Shown: positions 5,923-7,730 of the stretch, piece by piece
How the letters are laid out: every line of letters starts with the position of its first letter
Numbering within the stretch: position 1 is the stretch's first letter
From: JBCCEV01 sp039030125
Lineage (GTDB): Bacteria > Pseudomonadota > Gammaproteobacteria > Ga0077536
Assembly: GCA_039030125.1 (NCBI GenBank)
Contig: JBCCEV010000181.1
Location: 1-7,730 of the forward strand
Direction: 5' to 3'
DNA length: 7,730 nt
Translations under genes and position numbers: made by a program
The notes under the pieces: generated by a model
The model's input: only the letters and a program-made list of their open reading frames with translations
The model's database searches: none
Told to the model about the DNA's origin: nothing

Positions 5923-7322
5923 GCCGCTTCCTCCGCAAGTTCTGGTGCTTGATTGCGTCGCGAGCGGGTCACGATCAAGCCGACGGTGAGCACGGTAATG
6001 ATAGGACCGACCGAAGCCAATGCCAGCACGCCAAAACCGTCTATCACACCGGGTACGTTGGCGCCGATCCCCAGCCCCATTGCCAGTACCAGCGGCACGG
6101 TAATGGGCCCGGTCGTGACGCCCGCGCTGTCCCAGCCAAAGTTCACGAATTCTTCTTCCGAGATAACTGTTAAGCCAATTAACGCCAGATAAGGCGGCAC
6201 CAGCAGGTAGGCGAGCGGAATATCAAAGGCAATCTTGCAGACGCCCGCGGCGATCCCAATGGCTACACCGAGGGCTACTGATTGCATCAGCAAGCGTTTG
6301 CGAAACGCGCCAACGGTAATCTTCTCAACGGTGTCGCCAAGCGCATTCAACGCCGGTTCCGCTAGGGTTGCACCGTAGCCCAGGAAAAATCCGAACAGCA
6401 CAGCAATAATTTTGCCGCCAGTTTCGCCGTCGAAAATTGGACCCTCCAAGCCGCTCATGCCCCAAGGCACGATGCTTGTGAAGGTTGCGGGCACGTTGCT
6501 TCCAAGCTGTGTTCCAAGCGGGGTCAGGCCGATGAGAATGCCACACAAGAACAACGACATCCCCAGCACGGAGAAGCCAATTCCAAGCAGCAACTCCGAG
6601 GCGTTGCGGATCCTGTCGGGGAGAATCAAATAGAGCGTAATAAATAGGAACAGACACAATGGCACGATTGCGCGAAGTGCGTCGAGTATCGCCTGCCGGA
6701 GGGTCGTCACCATGTTCGTTTTAGGATCCCAGGTCTCGCCGCTGACCATCGAGGGGCGTTCGGCAATTGGTTTCTCGATAACAATCACGGCATCGTCAAT
6801 CAAAATCAGACCATTCTGGAGACGCTTGTCACCGCCTTCAAAACGCAATTCGAAGCCTTCGCGTAGAACAGGATCATTTAAGAACTCGGCGTATTCCTCG
6901 CCCGTGATGGGCTGCCGCTCAGGGGGTAGCTGCGCTGTTTCAAGGCTGGATTCAACGATGTTTGTGGCGACCCCCTCGTAGTTGGGCTGGCCGTAGTAGT
7001 CATCTGCCGCATAGTGATAGAAGGCCAGAAGTAAAACGGCGAGGATCGGAAATAACGAGGCCAGGGTGACGATGCCGAACCCGGCGTTCTTGACATCACC
7101 GTCACCGACAATTCGGCACACTCCAACGCCGAGCGCGAGTACCAGCGGTACCGTTACGGGTCCGGTGGTGACCGCCCCACAATCCCACGCAAGACCAAGG
7201 ACCGGCTGAATGACCGCATTGTTATGAGCATAGACCGTTAGACCGCACAGCGTGGCAACGCCGGGTGCGATTAAATATTTCAGAGACCAGCCATAGAAAA
7301 AGCGTAACCTGAAGGGAGTCAT
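5919..7322 (-). CDS. DUF1538 integral membrane protein with incomplete first repeat
   Basis: A 467-residue polytopic membrane protein of the DUF1538 family, whose function is not established and which is usually treated as a putative transporter. The second repeat (about 207-450) is complete: ILDALRAIVPLCLFLF, GYGATLAEPALNAL (315-328), GVAIGIAAG, then WDSAGVTTGPITVPLVLAMG (397-416) and DGFGVLALASVGPII. The first repeat covers only its C-terminal half (about 14-102): LKYLIAPGVATLCGL, then WDCGAVTTGPVTVPLVLALG (46-65) and GFGIVTLASLFPIL. Roughly 150 residues expected before it are absent. Between repeats is a hydrophilic stretch of about 100 residues (103-206). ATG 7322 is preceded by GAGGAG at suitable distance, so the shortened form may be expressed. 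It forms an operon with the PII-like gene through an ATGA overlap. It could be a truncated remnant, or a natural variant whose missing half is encoded elsewhere. Confidence 0.82.
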   Translation of the reverse strand: MTPFRLRFFYGWSLKYLIAPGVATLCGLTVYAHNNAVIQPVLGLAWDCGAVTTGPVTVPLVLALGVGVCRIVGDGDVKNAGFGIVTLASLFPILAVLLLAFYHYAADDYYGQPNYEGVATNIVESSLETAQLPPERQPITGEEYAEFLNDPVLREGFELRFEGGDKRLQNGLILIDDAVIVIEKPIAERPSMVSGETWDPKTNMVTTLRQAILDALRAIVPLCLFLFITLYLILPDRIRNASELLLGIGFSVLGMSLFLCGILIGLTPLGTQLGSNVPATFTSIVPWGMSGLEGPIFDGETGGKIIAVLFGFFLGYGATLAEPALNALGDTVEKITVGAFRKRLLMQSVALGVAIGIAAGVCKIAFDIPLAYLLVPPYLALIGLTVISEEEFVNFGWDSAGVTTGPITVPLVLAMGLGIGANVPGVIDGFGVLALASVGPIITVLTVGLIVTRSRRNQAPELAEEAA

Positions 7323-7324
7323 GT

Positions 7325-7340
7325 CTGAGGGTCTCCTCAG
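7325..7340 (-). promoter_or_regulatory. Hairpin overlapping the DUF1538 ribosome binding site
   Basis: On the minus strand CTGAGG, loop AGAC, CCTCAG is a perfect 6-bp inverted repeat ending 2 nt before the ATG at 7322. The SD-like GAGGAG lies in the 5' arm and loop, so folding would mask it. A role in translational control is inference. Confidence 0.45.
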
Positions 7341-7471
7341 GAAAGCAGCTGGCAGTGGGCTGTGCTACAAGCATTTGGCGCTCTGTCATCGCAGAAGCGG
7401 CATGCAGGGACTTGAAACTTTGCTTGCAGAGAAATCGGCTGGTTGCGTCCGCGTTACAAAGAGCGAGCGGG

Positions 7472-7519
7472 TGTTGGCTGCCCTAAATGACCATTTTCAG
7501 TCACTGCAGGCAGCCAGCA
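7472..7519. repeat. Long two-tier dyad-symmetric element
   Basis: Outer arms 7472-7482 (TGTTGGCTGCC) and 7509-7519 (GGCAGCCAGCA) pair over 11 positions with one G-T pair. Inner arms TGAC (7488-7491) and GTCA (7500-7503) pair around an 8-base loop. Both tiers share the same centre (7495.5), with symmetric 5-base internal loops between them. This regularity suggests a structured RNA element or a DNA cruciform or operator, about 150-200 bp upstream of the DUF1538 start. Confidence 0.45.
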
Positions 7520-7540
7520 GTGGATGATGGCAATAATGAT

Positions 7541-7576
7541 GTGTTTGTGAGTGTGGGTGCGTGTGCGTGGGTTTGT
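7541..7576. repeat. GT-rich low-complexity tract
   Basis: About 36 bases consist almost only of G and T on the plus strand (GTGTTTGTGAGTGTGGGTGC and onward), with runs of alternating purine-pyrimidine. It is not a perfect microsatellite. It creates a spurious His/Thr-rich reading frame on the minus strand. Confidence 0.5.
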
Positions 7577-7585
7577 CCTGACAAA
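7572..7585. promoter_or_regulatory. Short perfect palindrome, candidate operator
   Basis: TTTGTC-CT-GACAAA is a perfect 6-bp inverted repeat with a 2-base spacer. Such spacing is typical of dimeric repressor sites. It lies about 250 bp upstream of the DUF1538 start. No regulator gene is in the window, so its role is unproven. Confidence 0.3.
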
Positions 7586-7730
7586 AAAATGAGGGATATC
7601 TGTCGGCAAAATTTTGAGTGTTTTTCATCCCGGAACCCCGTAACTTTGCTCTGGGCGACAACAAGAGCCCAACGGCCAAGAAGGAATTCCTACATCCACT
7701 GCCAACCATCATCGTGAACTGATCCACTGA

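Larger units (their letters stand above)
7323..7730. other. 408-bp region without a convincing gene
   Basis: No reading frame here looks like protein. Small frames on both strands lack recognisable domains, hydrophobic segments or good starts, and none continues the missing N-terminal half of DUF1538. The region holds an RBS hairpin (7325-7340), a long dyad (7472-7519), a GT-rich tract (7541-7576) and a short palindrome (7572-7585). It is most likely the leader and control region of the minus-strand DUF1538/PII-like operon. I see no tRNA, terminator or insertion-sequence end. Confidence 0.5.

Noticed and set aside
7321..7527. Small plus-strand gene of 68 codons
   Set aside because: The composition does not look like a protein, there is no SD, and it overlaps the dyad element and the DUF1538 start.
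7636..7672. Possible terminator hairpin (GCTCT ... AGAGC)
   Set aside because: Only a 5-bp stem with an 11-base loop and no T-run on either strand.
7497..7727. Small minus-strand gene of 76 codons upstream of DUF1538
   Set aside because: The middle is a His/Thr-rich product of the GT-rich tract. It has no membrane segments, so it is not the missing DUF1538 half.
1..7730. CRISPR array, tRNA, rRNA, insertion sequence or prophage attachment site
   Set aside because: No regularly spaced repeats, no cloverleaf or rRNA-like segments, and no transposase or integrase motifs in any frame.

Overview
The window looks like chromosomal DNA of a Gram-negative, probably marine or environmental gammaproteobacterium. 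This rests on family content (exported polysaccharide deacetylase, FG-GAP/ASPIC-UnbV surface protein with an exosortase-like C-terminal signal, DUF1538 membrane protein with a PII-like partner), bacterial signal peptides, moderate G+C and compact gene packing. The taxon cannot be fixed from sequence reading alone. The genetic code appears standard, with TGA ending two genes, except at one TGA that I read as selenocysteine.

Layout. Positions 1-247 (minus) hold the N-terminal part of an alpha/beta hydrolase of epoxide-hydrolase type, cut by the window edge. A 107-bp divergent region with a hairpin leads to a two-gene plus-strand operon. The first gene is an exported CE4-type polysaccharide deacetylase (355-1335). 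One base later comes an exported peroxiredoxin (1337-1867). The peroxiredoxin is interrupted by an in-frame TGA exactly at the peroxidatic cysteine position of the Pxxx(T/S)xxC motif, and a SECIS-like hairpin lies 21 nt downstream. It is therefore very likely a selenoprotein that automatic annotation would split in two or call a pseudogene. Convergent to it, with a 4-bp overlap, is a small exported protein of unknown family (1864-2403, minus). Divergent from that is a 743-residue secreted FG-GAP/VCBS and ASPIC/UnbV protein (2495-4726, plus) with a C-terminal sorting-like tail.

The right half is a second operon on the minus strand. A DUF1538 membrane protein (7322-5919) is followed, with an ATGA overlap, by a 407-residue protein that appears to be three PII-like modules in a row (5922-4699). 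This pair fits a membrane transporter or channel with a dedicated PII-like regulator. The DUF1538 protein begins in the middle of its first repeat, so it looks N-terminally shortened although it keeps a plausible ribosome binding site. The last 408 bases hold no convincing gene. They contain several dyad-symmetric elements, a GT-rich tract and a hairpin overlapping the DUF1538 ribosome binding site, all plausibly part of the leader or control region of this operon.

The strongest finding is the exported selenocysteine peroxiredoxin. Next are the triple PII-like protein coupled to DUF1538 and the half-repeat truncation of DUF1538.
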